A DNA stretch of 64,000 nucleotides from Epiperipatus broadwayi (Eukaryota > Onychophora > Udeonychophora > Euonychophora > Peripatidae). The position numbers and the translations under genes are program-made. Shown in pieces: positions 45,198-56,499 of this stretch. How positions within the stretch are numbered: the first letter of the stretch is position 1; every line of letters starts with the position of its first letter. Under the pieces are notes generated by a model. That model was not told where the DNA came from, did not search any database, and saw only the letters and a list, made by a program, of their open reading frames with translations. The stretch is taken from NCBI GenBank assembly GCA_028023455.1, contig JAQFVV010000012.1:16196364-16260363 (forward strand). The letters are read 5' to 3'.

Positions 45198-46174
45198 CAC
45201 ATGGGTCTCATTTTATGCGGATTATTTTAATGCAATTTTGAAGTTATGCAATTCTTGTTTCTTCTTAATATCTTTCATATTTCACTATATCTATTAGATA
45301 TCAAAAAATTTAAATTATTAATAACTTATTTTCACTTGAAATAAATATATATTTTTCAAAAATATAATATTATATTGCAGTTAACGTGAATATGGCCTGA
45401 AGCTGTATTTAGAATTTTAGCTTCTATGTAAATAACCTATTTATACTAATGAGTAAATAATAATAATAGATTTGTGTTTACATATAAAAATATCGCAATA
45501 AATATTCAAAAAAATTAAACTTTTAAAATGTATATTTTGTTATATATAACAGAAATAAATAATCTTTTAGATTTTTAAAATAAAAAAACAAAGATTTTAT
45601 AAACTGAAAATAATCTTTCTAATGATAATGTATAATTTTTTTGTTTTGATTACGATCTCATTTTTTTAATATAGAAACAGAAAACCATTAACACAGCACA
45701 AGACTGAAAATGGTGCTAGTTGTACATCACATTGCGAATAAAAATAAAGTGGCTAACAGGTTTCTCTGGTCATTATTGATGAGAGATTCTTGACTTCGTT
45801 TAAGGAGAAACTACAATACATCACATCGAGTCTGATTTCTTTCCAGTTTACAAACGAACGCTAGCAGTAATGATTAAAATATGTATGAAAAATGTAAAAT
45901 TAAATACTGTAGTTAATAAAAAAAGTAAAAAAAGGTTGTCTTGTATTAATTTTTTTCAAATATTTGAAATTTTTTATTAGTCATACTTTATTTGCTTATT
46001 TTTTTAATGCGAATTTTAAAGTAATTTTTCTTTGTTGCTTTGCTTTTATGCGAATTCTGAAAATTACAGACCCTATCCCCATTTTTCAAGATAAATTAAG
46101 TCTGTTTTTGTGCGATTTTTTTTAATGCGGGTTTTCTGTGGAACCTATCTACCGCATAAAACGAGACCCAGGTG
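45198..46174 (+). mobile_element. Tigger/pogo-type MITE, both ends present
   Basis: The 977-bp element has inverted ends CACATGGGTCTCATTTTATG and (right end, complement) CACCTGGGTCTCGTTTTATG, flanked by TA at 45196-45197 and 46175-46176. The sister arm at 51.68 kb has the uninterrupted sequence AAAAGTATTATAAAG, which is an empty site with a single TA. No transposase frame is present. The same family supplies the fragments at 14024 and 24895-26850. The TIR style fits Tigger, whose transposase is represented at the right end of the window, but whether that copy mobilised this family is unknown. Confidence 0.82.
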
Positions 46175-46934
46175 TATTATAAAAGGTTCTCAATAATATC
46201 TGGTCATATTCTATATGCATAGTGGGTAAATGTACACAAAGTTATTGTAGATGATATGGAAGAAATAGGTTGGATATCTAGCTTCAAGAAAACTTAGAAT
46301 ACATAAGATTTTTTAAAGAGAATTTTCAAAATTGATTTATAAACATATCAGAAAAAATCTGTAATTCATCATGAATAAGTATATCATATAAACAGTTGTT
46401 GCAAGTATGAAAATCTACATAAGTAATTAAGGACGGCAATAAATTTGTACCTCCTGAGTGTAGACAATTTCTTGCATTAAATCAAATCTTAATGATTAAT
46501 CAAAGTAAATAATAGTTTATTAGTTGATATTGTGAAATTGGTAAATAAAAATTTGTCTATATAGAAATTCATTTATAGATTCTTTAAACCACCTAACTAC
46601 TCACAAGCATTATATTAAAAAATCTGTAGAGATTCTAACCAGTGAATAAATGCAAGTATATTTATTAACTCTTTTAAGTTTGCCACTGTTTTCTGCTTGA
46701 TCACAACTCCATAAGTTAATAATTGTTGAAATCTATGAGAATTCTAGCAATATCATTCAGGTATAATTTTAAGACACTATGAATCCTTTATGAACTTTTC
46801 ATTTTAGTATTGGTTATTAGAATTTGTTATAATCCTACAAATAAGTCTAAATAGCTCTTTCAGTGAGACACATTCCAATCTTAGCAACTGTAAAAAAGGA
46901 CAACAAAATATGAACGAGACTGTTATAATTTTTC

Positions 46935-47024
46935 AAAAACCTTTTTAAAATAACACATTTGCGAAATAGTAATTTCCACTAACTTTAAAACTAATACAAA
47001 TTATATTTTGGTTTATAGATCTTT
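46935..47024. repeat. Segment duplicated and partly inverted at 54098-54190
   Basis: The 40 bp from 46935 (AAAAACCTTTTTAAAATAAC and on to AGTAATT) recur in direct orientation at 54098-54137. The next 54 bp (46971-47024) recur immediately after it but inverted (54138-54190). It lies just upstream of the Merlin transposase start. Confidence 0.7.
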
Positions 47025-47040
47025 CAATATTTTTAAAAAA

Positions 47041-47900
47041 ATGGCAAAGCTTATTAAAATCTGAGAATTGCCAGCCACAGAAAAGGAAGCTATTGCGTTT
47101 TTACATGCTGAAAACATTTTACCACAGAGCAGAAAATGTTCTTGCGGCAAAGACATTCTTATTGCAGATGGCATTTTTATTGCAATGCCTGTGCCTGCAA
47201 GAAAAGTCATTCAATTCATGAAAGCACATGGTTCGAAGGCTCCAGGATCCCTTTTGTGACAGTTGTACGTCTTCTATACTACTGGAGTAGGGACGACCTT
47301 TCAGACCAATGTGTTCATGAAGATCTACAACTGTCCAACAAGGCCTTAGTTAGCTGGACTAATGGGCTAAGGGAATTGAGCAGAGAAAGTCTGCAGCCCC
47401 TCGCAGGACATCTAATCGGTGGTCCCAATAAAATTGTGGAGGTGAATGAAACACTATTTAGCAGGCGTAAAAACTATCAGGGATGTATGCTTTCCCAGCA
47501 ATGGATACTCAGAGGTGTGTGCCATGACAGAGGCTTTGACATGTGTGTTCCATGTAGATCTGCAAGCACACTACTTCAAGCCATACGTGACAACATACAG
47601 CTAGAATCTACTATATATTCGGACTGCTGGAAGGGCTACAGGATGTCTGACCTTGAGGATGCAGATTTCAGCCACATGAAGGTCAACCACCGCTATAACT
47701 TTGTTGACCTGACAACTAGCGCTCACATACAGAACATTGAGCGCCTGCGAGGGCTGTTAAAGTGGCGCAACAAAAAACAGCATGGCACAGCCCACCAAAA
47801 CCTCAACAACTATCTAGCAGAATTCACGTGGCGATGCCTACACAAGATAGATTTGTTCCGTGCCCTTCTAGTGGAAAATGCGTCTGCAACATTTGGATGA
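47041..47900 (+). pseudogene. Merlin (IS1016/ISXO2-type) transposase, decayed
   Basis: The first frame starts with ATG at 47041, has a TGA at 47062-47064, then reads TEKEAIAFLHAENILPQS and CSCG. After a one-base frameshift near 47170 the main frame continues with HFYCNACACKK, completing a zinc-ribbon-like module, and runs open to 47900. The catalytic domain follows: VEVNETLFSRRKNYQG, QQWILRGVCHD, TIYSDCWKGYR, KVNHRYNFVD, and TSAHIQNIERLRGLL with the third acidic residue (E). Family members carry D in VEID(E/S); here it is N (codon AAT at 47445-47447), which would abolish the first catalytic acid. Stop, frameshift and N together make it inactive. It lies near the middle of the composite block with Merlin-like ends. 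Confidence 0.85.
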
Positions 47901-47904
47901 CAAT

Positions 47905-49104
47905 TCAGCTCCTGCACAGGTAGTTTTTTTGTAGATATGTTCTATAGTAATGAAATGGTTTGTATTAATGTCTATATTGATTTAATTTTTGTTTTGTTTT
48001 TTATTTTTTAGAAGTCAACAAGACCTATCATTGCAGGTGTTCTTTTTCTTTTTTTAAATTTTTTTTTTCTTCTTTAAAATGGTTTTTTTCTTTAATCATG
48101 TAAATAAACTTGTTATTTTTTCATTAAAATTGTCATCACTTTCATTAAAATAGTTTTTTTTACAATTGCATATCTTACGGCTTGCTTGAAAAATGTGTGC
48201 GTGGGGGTAAATGTTATAATTTTTCAAATGTCAAATAAGTCCATTATGTTTTCCGTATATTTTTTGTAACAGTTAAACTGTGTGTGTATATCTCACAGTG
48301 TATGTGTACATGTGTGTATTGGCCATATGTAATTTTGGGGATTACAATGGGAAGCTAAAGGAGTGAAAGTAAATGGTTGACATTCAATATCAATACTGCA
48401 TTCTTCTTAAAGACAAAATTATTTCCTACATTCTAACTTCTACAATGATCCTGATATCTCCACTATATCTTCACTAAATCATTTAACCCTATTACACAAT
48501 TAACCTATTGTAACAATAAAACCTAGATCCTAACTTTTTACTTGTGGATTCAGCCTTGCTTGTGATAACCATAATGAATATTAAAGATATTAATCCACAA
48601 TTAAAAGTTCACAAACTAATTTTTTTTTTGTTGTAATCCACTTGTTTTTCAATAATGTACAATTCTGAAACATGCTCAAATTTTGGCTAATTCAAAATAA
48701 TAGTTGAATAACAGATCAGCAATGGGCATCATTATCTTGTTTAATTTGAAAAATTTCTCTGGTCTGATTTATCTTTAAGAATTATTGGCTTTGTTATAAT
48801 TATACATGTATTCCAATATTAATATTATTTTCCTGATATTTTCATAATACATCATTAAAATCAAAGATGTCATTATATTTATTTTTTGACCCTAAATGAT
48901 TACAATTTTGCATTTTCCATGCAACATTTATGCAAACTATCATTTTTATTCCACTTCAACAGTTCTTACAGATTGTATTGTTGACAATTTCTCAAACTCA
49001 TTAATTGATTGCCTATTTCTCTCTTCATCACTTCGAGCAATCTACATAAATAAAGTTCATTCTTTTTTTTCTCTCTGATATTATACAATAAATCTTAGAT
49101 TACA
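47905..49104. other. AT-rich non-coding stretch, centre of the composite block
   Basis: T-rich sequence follows the transposase (48030-48100). No other element or gene is recognised between the transposase and the right inverted arm. Confidence 0.45.
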
Positions 49105-49644
49105 ATTATAAAAAATTCTAATAACCATTACTAAGATAAAAGTTCATAAAGGATTCGTAATGACTTATAATTATACCTGAATGATATCTTTAGAATTCTC
49201 AATTATGATTATAGCATTTTTCGGCAGATTTCAACAATTATTAACTTATGGGGTTGTGATCAAACAAAAAACAGTGGCAAACTTAAAGGAGTTAATAAAT
49301 ATACTTGGATTTATTTACTGGTTAGTATCTCTACAGATTTTATAATATAATGTTTGTGAATAGTTAGATGGTTTAATGAATCTATAAATGAATAGACAAA
49401 TTTTAATATATATCACCCAACAGAGACACTTAAATATTTATCAATTTCACAATATCAACTAATAAACTATTATTTACTTTGATTAATCATTAAGATTTGA
49501 TTTAATGCAAGAAATTGTTTACATTCAGGAGATTACAAATTTATTGCCATCCTTAATTACTTATGTAGATTTTCATACTTGCAACAACTGTTTATATGAT
49601 ATACTTATTCATGATGAATTACAGATTTTTTCTAATATGTTTAT

Positions 49645-49790
49645 AAATCAATTTTGAAAATCAATTTTGAAAATTCTCTTTAAAAAATCTTATATCTTTG
49701 AAACAGATATTCTGTTCACATAAATTTTGAAAATCAATTTTGAAAATTCTCTTTAAAAAATCTTATATCTTTGAAATAGATATTCTGTTC
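49645..49790. repeat. Tandem duplication of about 75 bp
   Basis: CAATTTTGAAAATTCTCTTT and the following CTTATATCTTTGAAA...GATATTCTGTTC occur twice in succession at the edge of the right-arm interruption. Confidence 0.75.
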
Positions 49791-50365
49791 CTCATATAAA
49801 TATTCATAAGATCCCCCCCCCCCCATTCAAAAATGTCTAGCGTGATTCAGTCTAATTGGAAACGCAATAAAGTTGTGATTCGTTAAAAATGAAAAATAAA
49901 ATCATATTTTTGGTTTTTAATATTGATGGATTTGAATAAAATGTTATATCGTCTTATTTTATTTTATTTTTTATCTGTCTCAATAAAAAAAGAAAGAAAT
50001 TAATTATCCAATCATTAAAAAGAAAGGAAAAAGATACTTGAGTTAAACTGAGGCAGTATTCAAATTAGGAACGTTATCAAAAAAAAAAAAAAAAAAAAGA
50101 ACTTTCGTCTTACACAAAGAAGCAGAACATATTGAATTTTTTTTTATTTTTAAAAAAGAAAGTGTATTACTTAATTCTTTTGACAAATTGAAATATAGCC
50201 TTAACTAAACCTGAGAATGGAAAAAGAAAACTTTGCTAGAAGAATTATGAAGACAATGGGATAATTTAGCGGCTTCAATCTCTCCACGCTGTGCCATGAC
50301 TTTCCATAAATGAAATAATCCGCCTTCTTCTTGAATAAACTGGACTGCAAAACTGGAAGGTAATT

Positions 50366-50690
50366 TTTATAAAATACTAAAACATATTTATCATACGTTA
50401 TAAAGTGGAATTATGAAATAATTACATAGAATTTGTTTTAATAAAATATTAAAACATCTTTATCATACGTTACAAAGTGAAGTTTTGAAATAATTACATA
50501 GAATTTGTTTTGTAAAATATTGGGACATGTTTATCATACGTTACAAAGTGAAGTTTTGAAATAATTACATAGAATTTGTTTTGTAAAATATTGGGACATG
50601 TTTGTCATACGTTATAAAATGAAGTTATGAAATAATTATACGCAAATTTATTTATAAAAATATTTGAACGTATTTACTATATAAATTATA
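50366..50690. repeat. Minisatellite, 71-72 bp unit, about 4.5 copies
   Basis: Units contain TTATCATACGTTACAAAGTG and AATAATTACATAGAATTTG. Copies start at about 50366, 50438, 50510 and 50581, with a degraded partial copy after that. Confidence 0.85.
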
Positions 50691-50696
50691 AATGCT

Positions 50697-51020
50697 TCCA
50701 AGCTTCTTCTCATAAAGGAATACAAAAATAAACTATTGTTGAATTGGAATATTTCCAAGCTTCTTCTCATAAAGGAATACAAAAATGAACTATTGTTGAA
50801 TTGGAATATTTCCAAGCTTCTTCTCATAAAGAAATACAAAAATGAACTATTGTTGAATTAGGATGTTTCCAAGTTTCTTCTCATAAATGAATTCAAAATG
50901 AACTATTGTTGGATTGGAATATTTCCAAACTTCTTCTCATAAAGGAATTCAAAATGAACTATTGTTGAATTAGACTGTTTCCAAATGTCTTCACATAATG
51001 AACGTGTAAATGAACTATTG
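50697..51020. repeat. Minisatellite, 57-bp unit, about 5.5 copies
   Basis: Units begin AAGCTTCTTCTCATAAAGGA and contain GAACTATTGTTGAATTGGA. The later copies are more diverged. It directly follows the 72-bp array. Confidence 0.85.
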
Positions 51021-51369
51021 ATAAAGAAAAAAGAACTGCTTCTAGCTCTTTCATAAGTAAAATGAAAGAGAGTAATCATGTGGATAGAAATGAACTTCGT
51101 TAGAAATTGCTAATTAATTGTTATTTAATAAATTTTTTTTTTGTTACTAAAAATTAAATTGGTTATCCAGTTTTATTTTATTTTATTGCATCACTCACCA
51201 ATTATAGCACTGGTTCATGAGAATCTCATGCTTACTGAGCTACGTCTGACATAACTAGACCTAGGCCAGTCAGGTTGTAGTAAGACGGAACTCTAATGGC
51301 GCTGTTTGGAAAAACAAACATATAAATGTTTAGATGTTCCCAGTCTTTATGGTACTACATTCTCTGATG

Positions 51370-51460
51370 AGCAGGAAATATTGTTGTAGGAGGCATCAAT
51401 ATCTGCATTAGGAATGTCAATTGATAGTTCCTTCCTACAGCATGCTCATCAGAAAATTGT
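51370..51460. repeat. Small imperfect palindrome
   Basis: CTGATGAGCA near 51374 and TGCTCATCAG near 51452, with TTGTAGGA and TCCTACA inside, can form a hairpin. TAATGGCGCTG and AAAAACAAACATATAAATGT just upstream (51294-51330) resemble Merlin subterminal sequence, but no end is visible. Confidence 0.45.
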
Positions 51461-51999
51461 TACAACTGATGTAATAAAAGGGTTGTATGGCGGTCCGGTT
51501 ACAATCTTCTAAGTTTTCTTGAAGCTAGATATTCAACCTATTTCTTCCATACCATCAGTGACTTCATTACACATTTAATATTCAATTATTACTGCAATCA
51601 TCTACAATAACTCTGTGTACATTTACCCACTATACATATAGAATATGTCCAGATATTATTGAGAATCTTTATAATACTTTTTTTTTACTAGACATATAAT
51701 AAAAATGACATTCTATTTTTGGTCTCAACTTGAGACTGTTAATTTTGTTTTTCTGAGATTCAGTTCAACTTTACAAAAATTTTCATAGATCTGATAGAAA
51801 TGACATTTAGCTTAATTCCAAATTATCAATCAGTATTAATTATAAAGTAGCATTTATCTTTATAGTTCTTTGGATCTAATGTATTTTGTACTTATCCAAC
51901 TAAAAAATTCTATCTTTTTTTTTTATATATATACATAGATTATTTACTTAAGGTCCTAAAACTGCAGTATAAGAACAATTCCTTTGATCTTGTTTTACT

Positions 52000-54090
52000 T
52001 TAATATACAAATTTAATTAAACTTTTTCTACCATTATTAAAAATAAATATGTATCCATTAGCTTTTTCAGATAATGTACTTATTTCATGATAAATCAATA
52101 ACCTTCAATTACTGAACAAGTAGTTAATCATTCCTCAATTATATCCAGCATCACATGACTCTCATTTTGATGGTTCTATCATATATTAAATAAGGTGACT
52201 GATTGCAAAAATTCTAATTAGATTTCAGCTTTCATCGATAAATCCTGAGCTTGGAAAGTATCTACTAAAAAAGTATTGCCTTTACTTTTCTCAAATACTT
52301 TCATAATGTTTAGACGTTCATCTAGATATATCCTATATCAAAATTAACAGCCCTTTTAACAGCATAATTATGGAACAAATTCATTCATTGTTAAATTCTT
52401 ATAATAAATAACATTACTTTTACAAGCTGTGGTGATATTACTAATTCAATAATGAAAGAAAGAAACAGAGCACTGGCAAAGACAGTACTATCAGGCTTCT
52501 GAATTTTAGGCTATTAAGATCATATATAATTTTCAATGATCATCCAATTTTGACAGGCAATGTCTTCCAAATTATTTATAAGGACTAATAGTTTTAATTT
52601 TAACAGTATACAAGCCTAACATAAGCATCAAACATTCATATCTATTTCAATGGACTCTCATACATTCAGTGTTGCGTTAATCATTTAAATGCAGTTGCTG
52701 CAATGTTTTTTCTCAATCTTTTAAACAAAACAATCCCAATTTCAAAAATAGTTCCTCAATCTGCGTTTGTTTTATAGACCATGACATTTTAAATTCCAAT
52801 CATCAATAAAGATATTAAATGTATATATTTTTTAACTTGCAACTGAAATCTATGGATGACACTCTCTCATATATCTTGGATTACTGTCCTATCTTCATTA
52901 ATTTACATCTTGTGTTGTTTCCTTCAAAACAGAATCTTTTTCCTATATTGTAATTAGCTTTTGCATTTTGCTGTAAATCTTTTTTCTTCTGAGTCTCTAT
53001 AATACCTTACTTTTGCCACACTTATTAAACCTATTATTTTGAAATTTCCTTGTAAGTATATGACATTTTTAGTTATTAAAATGATCCTAAAAACTTCAAT
53101 TAATATGTACGCCTTGAATATTTTTACTCGATTTTTACACTGAAAAGAGCTTATGGATAAATCATCACACACTATGCAAACTGCAATTCTCTGACATCTT
53201 ATTCAGTCTACAAAGAATACAATGTTAAATATGTAGGATATACTTAAAAGCAACAACTCCTCACAGCAAATTGAAACTGATAATAGGGTCATATTCTTCA
53301 ATTTTATGAATCCTATATTTTGTTAGTTATTTCACAAAAATCTGTTTGATGTTTTATTGCTTACACACATATTAATTTTAATAAATTTATTTTCTTTAGT
53401 AAAACTTGAATGATTTATAAATTTATATATCATTTATGATACTAAGTAAATGGATTTTTTTTTCTATGGATTATTTGAAAAATGGATGTTAATCAAGAGC
53501 TTATTCAGGAAATTGTTAGAGCAATAAAATCTGCTTTTTGACTGACCACTTAAGTATAATTGAGTTTTTTAGATCTTATATTACAAATAATACATGTATG
53601 GGTATACATAAATTGTACTGTAAACTTCCTTTAAATTTGAACTGAATAGATATTTTAATATATTTAAAGGAGAGTTTGATTTGCTTTCTCTCAAGTAATT
53701 TAAAAATCAAACTCTATATAAATTGCAGCATATGGTTTTTAGTTAAAATATGAATTTTAGAAATAGAATAACAGAACTTAAACAATTGTAATAAGAGAAG
53801 CACAGCACAGAAACAGGTTCAGAACCACAGGTCAGAAAAATTCTCTCAGCTAAAGGAATTGTAAAAATAAATGGATAGAAATGAATCATCTTCAAATTAT
53901 TGTTTGCGCATAAGAGCATGCAAATCCTTTCGCAACAATCTGGGTAATTCATTTGGCGAGGTTATCACAAAAGAGAGTGAAGACCTGTTTGAGGCCATAC
54001 TTATTCCTTATTACATTGTAGCACCTTAACGTAAATAAAAAAAGCATTATTTTCTATTAAATGTGTGGGTTTTTTTATTTTGTTTAATTT
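52000..54090. other. AT-rich unassigned part of the composite block
   Basis: No coding frame with protein-like composition and no internal repeat was identified. Confidence 0.45.
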
Positions 54091-54675
54091 TGAGAACAAA
54101 AACCTTTTTAAAATAACACATTTGTGAAATAGTAATTAAAAGATCTATCAACCGAAATATAATTTGTATTAATTTAAAAGTTAGTGGAAATATTATTTGA
54201 AAGTATAAAAAAAAAAGTTTTACAGACAATCACTTTTTAAAATAACACAGTTATGAAAGAAATATTGCCAGACCGATTTTTAGCAGTTTTGAAAGAAAGA
54301 TTGCTGTAAAAAAGAAGTCGTAAAAATTACCTTTTTAAAAAAAGAAAAACCATTTTTAAAGAAAATAATTTTAAAAAGAGATCAATTTTTAAAAAGAAAT
54401 AATTTAAAAATACATCGATTTATCAGAGGATGAAATACAATGTAATAATATTATGTGTCAAAGCAGATTTAAATAGTTGTGGCTTCTACATTAATCACAC
54501 GTGTCTTCACATTATACGCTATCGATCTTTTAAGAATGTGCATAGAAAACAACAGTACCAAGCGGGTATCAATATCGCTAACAAATTGCGCAGTTTTCCC
54601 ATGCGTAGCATGGAGCAATAGCACCACGCAGTGGGCTAGATTGCTGGTAGCAGAAATGTAAGCTAAATGTGCTTA

Positions 54676-54846
54676 CGCATGGCTAACAGTGCCACCAAGT
54701 AGGCAGTTGTGCTGGCTGCTATTGACAAGGTTCCTGCGCATATGCATGTGAACAACACGATCTAGTGGATGGAACTTGCATCGCTGCTTTTGGCCCCTAC
54801 TCTGAATATTTGTGGTTGACAATATGGGGCGTAAGTTACAACTATC
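54676..54846 (-). repeat. Right terminal repeat of the composite block
   Basis: Read on the minus strand it parallels 42768-42950 on the plus strand: GTTGTAACTTACGCCCCAT, then AGCGATGCAAGTTCCATC (AGCAGTGCAAGTTCTAGC on the left), AGGAACCTT, then GCAGCCAGCACAACTGCCTA. The adjoining 54430-54670 continues in similar GC-richer sequence with no left-side counterpart, because the RTE fragment begins there. Confidence 0.65.
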
Positions 54847-56125
54847 TCCTTTTTTATATACTAATGTATAATCATAACCTGCCAAAATGTTTAGCTAACG
54901 CAACATGCAAGTACTCAGATGTTCGGGAATTTGTTTAATTCCTAACATTCCCAATAGGGGTTAATGGTCAGTTACTATCGTAAATCTGTGGCTGTATAGG
55001 TTTTGATGGAACACTTAGTTGCCAAATAATATCGCATGGGCCTCCTTGTTCAACTGACTAGTTTTTGTCTGCTTTGGATGATGTACACGATGAGCAGGAT
55101 GATACAATACTGCTCCGACACCGAATTGATGCATCCGTGGTCAGAGTTACTTCCAATTTGCTCTAGTAATGGACAAGATTTTTTTTGAAATCATATAATG
55201 GTCTGGCTACATGAGCTTTTCCTTCTAATAAATTTTCAAAGTAATTAACCAGACCCAAGAAGGCCTGAGGTTTTTTCACATTGTTGAGTCTTTGCACTTT
55301 TGCAACCACTTTAGCTTTTTCGGGGGTAGGAGATGTGCCATTTTGAGATATAATGTGACCTAAGAACTTGATTTCACTCGCTTTCCATATGCATTTTTGG
55401 ATATTAAGTTTAGCCCCGAATTCATCCAGTTTTTTGTAGACTTTCTGTAGACACAATTTAAGTTCATTTTCTGTCATAGCTCTAATCAGAATGTCATCAA
55501 AATATGGAATAATGCCCTCTAATCCATTAAGGAGGGTTTCAATTTTTGATTGAAAGATACTTGGGGTCGAATCCATTAAGGAGGGTTTCAATTTTTGATT
55601 GAAAGATACTTGGGATCGATGTTATTCCAAACAGGAGCCGCATACATTTATATAACGCTATTCGAGTGGTTACTGTTAATATTTTAGCTCTGATCATTAA
55701 CTGGTATCTGATTCAAAGCAGCATTAAGATCCAATTTAGCAAAAAAATTTGATCTCTGGAGTGATGCTATTATTTGCCTGGTGTTAAGGACTAGCTACGC
55801 ACTTTTACTAATAGCCTTGTTTACCGATACCCTATAATCGCTGCACAAATGAATTTTCCCATTGGGTTTAGTTATAATTACCAATGGCGTGGCCAATCAA
55901 AATTTTCAGTGGGCTGTAACAACCTTTCTCAACTAAGTCATCGATTGGCTTTTCGATGTTCTCTTTTTGTGTAAACAAAACCTTCCATGGTATGCATATT
56001 ATAGATAGCATGTCAGTGCTTAACTCTATCGATACAGGGGTCATTTTAATAATACCAGGTTCTCCATTAAATAAGCTAGGAAATTTGGCTCGCGTTTCGT
56101 TTTCCATTTCGACCTTTTTCACAAA
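54847..56125 (-). pseudogene. Ty3/gypsy reverse transcriptase and start of RNase H
   Basis: On the minus strand from 56122: FPSLFNGEPGIIKMTPVS, PWKVLFTQKENIEKPIDD and LVEKGCYSPLKI, the N-terminal RT region. After degraded sequence the catalytic part is open at 55591-55163: the PYFDDILI box (YxDD-type, with F-D-D), then FGAKLNIQKCIWKASEIKFL, GHIISQNGTSPTPEKA and AFLGLVNYF. A short local duplication occurs near 55560-55610. RNase H follows in shifted frames (TTDAS, then GVGAVLYHPAH, FTIVTDH, IPEHLS, DYTLVYKKGD) and breaks at the border of the composite block. Stops and frameshifts make it inactive. Confidence 0.85.
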
Positions 56126-56369
56126 AGTGAGTTTAATACCCTATTTCCTAAACCATTGACACCTGATTAGGGGGAAACCATTGACACCTGATTAGGGGGT
56201 TTATTGGAACATAAACTATGTATAAAGCTAACTCTTATCATTTTTCTCTTCATTCTACTTACGGGAGCCTGAACAACACCTTTAATTTTGACCACATTGC
56301 TGTTTACGTCTAACGCTTTAAAATCGGTTTTTTCTAGTTTAAGGATTTTTTCTCATAGAGGTTACAGTA

Positions 56370-56450
56370 TCCCTCATGGACTGATATTAATAAAATACCG
56401 CTGCCACTGTCTACTTTCATAGATATGGGCTGATCACAAAGCTTTAGTTT
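56370..56450 (-). pseudogene. Ty3/gypsy aspartic protease remnant
   Basis: PISMKVDSGSGILLISVHEG carries the catalytic DSG triad in the family position between the gag zinc knuckle and the RT. The surrounding frame is broken. Confidence 0.6.
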
Positions 56451-56499
56451 CAACAATTTTGTCATCATCAGTGGACATTTTTTTAATATTGGTAAGCCA

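Larger units (their letters stand above)
44310..46840. repeat. Left arm of large inverted repeat in the composite block
   Basis: It pairs with 49105-51997 in inverse orientation. Matching blocks run from AAACAAGAT..AAAGGAATT at the outer end, through TTTGTAAAGTTGAACTGA and CTAGCTTCAAGAAAACTTAG, to GGTTATTAGAATT at the inner end. By eye the arms are noticeably diverged. The left arm was later enlarged by a Penelope palindrome (44621-45175) and a Tigger MITE (45198-46174), both absent from the right arm. Confidence 0.75.
49105..51997. repeat. Right arm of large inverted repeat in the composite block
   Basis: It pairs with 44310-46840. The arm is interrupted between about 49690 and 51500 by sequence absent from the left arm (minisatellites and a small palindrome). 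The interruption falls inside CTTAT|GTATTCTAAGTTTTC of the left-arm complement. Confidence 0.75.
42768..54846. mobile_element. 12.08-kb composite block with Merlin-type ends, inserted in gypsy RNase H
   Basis: The left end reads GGTAGTTGTAACTTATGCCC and the right end is its inverted counterpart (GGGGCGTAAGTTACAACTATC). Similarity between the ends continues for about 170-180 bp (42768-42950 and about 54676-54846). The eight bases outside are GCCTTTTT on the left and TCCTTTTT on the right, 7 of 8 identical. Outside both borders the gypsy RNase H reading is continuous in sense (YKKGD on one side, QKGKQIEHADALS on the other). GG-starting ends and an 8-bp duplication fit Merlin, as does a decayed Merlin transposase near the centre. 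The block also contains an RTE fragment, two long inverted arms, a Penelope palindrome, a Tigger MITE, minisatellites and about 2.7 kb of unassigned DNA. A smaller transposon later swollen by insertions is the simplest history; en-bloc movement is possible. Confidence 0.6.

Noticed and set aside
50648-50839. 63-codon minus-strand frame with a repeated FMRRSLE peptide
   Set aside because: The repetition comes from the 57-bp minisatellite, and the frame breaks as soon as the units diverge.
51374-51460. CTGATGAG...GAAA near 51374 as a hammerhead core
   Set aside because: The bases between the two halves cannot form stem II; the words are part of a simple imperfect palindrome.
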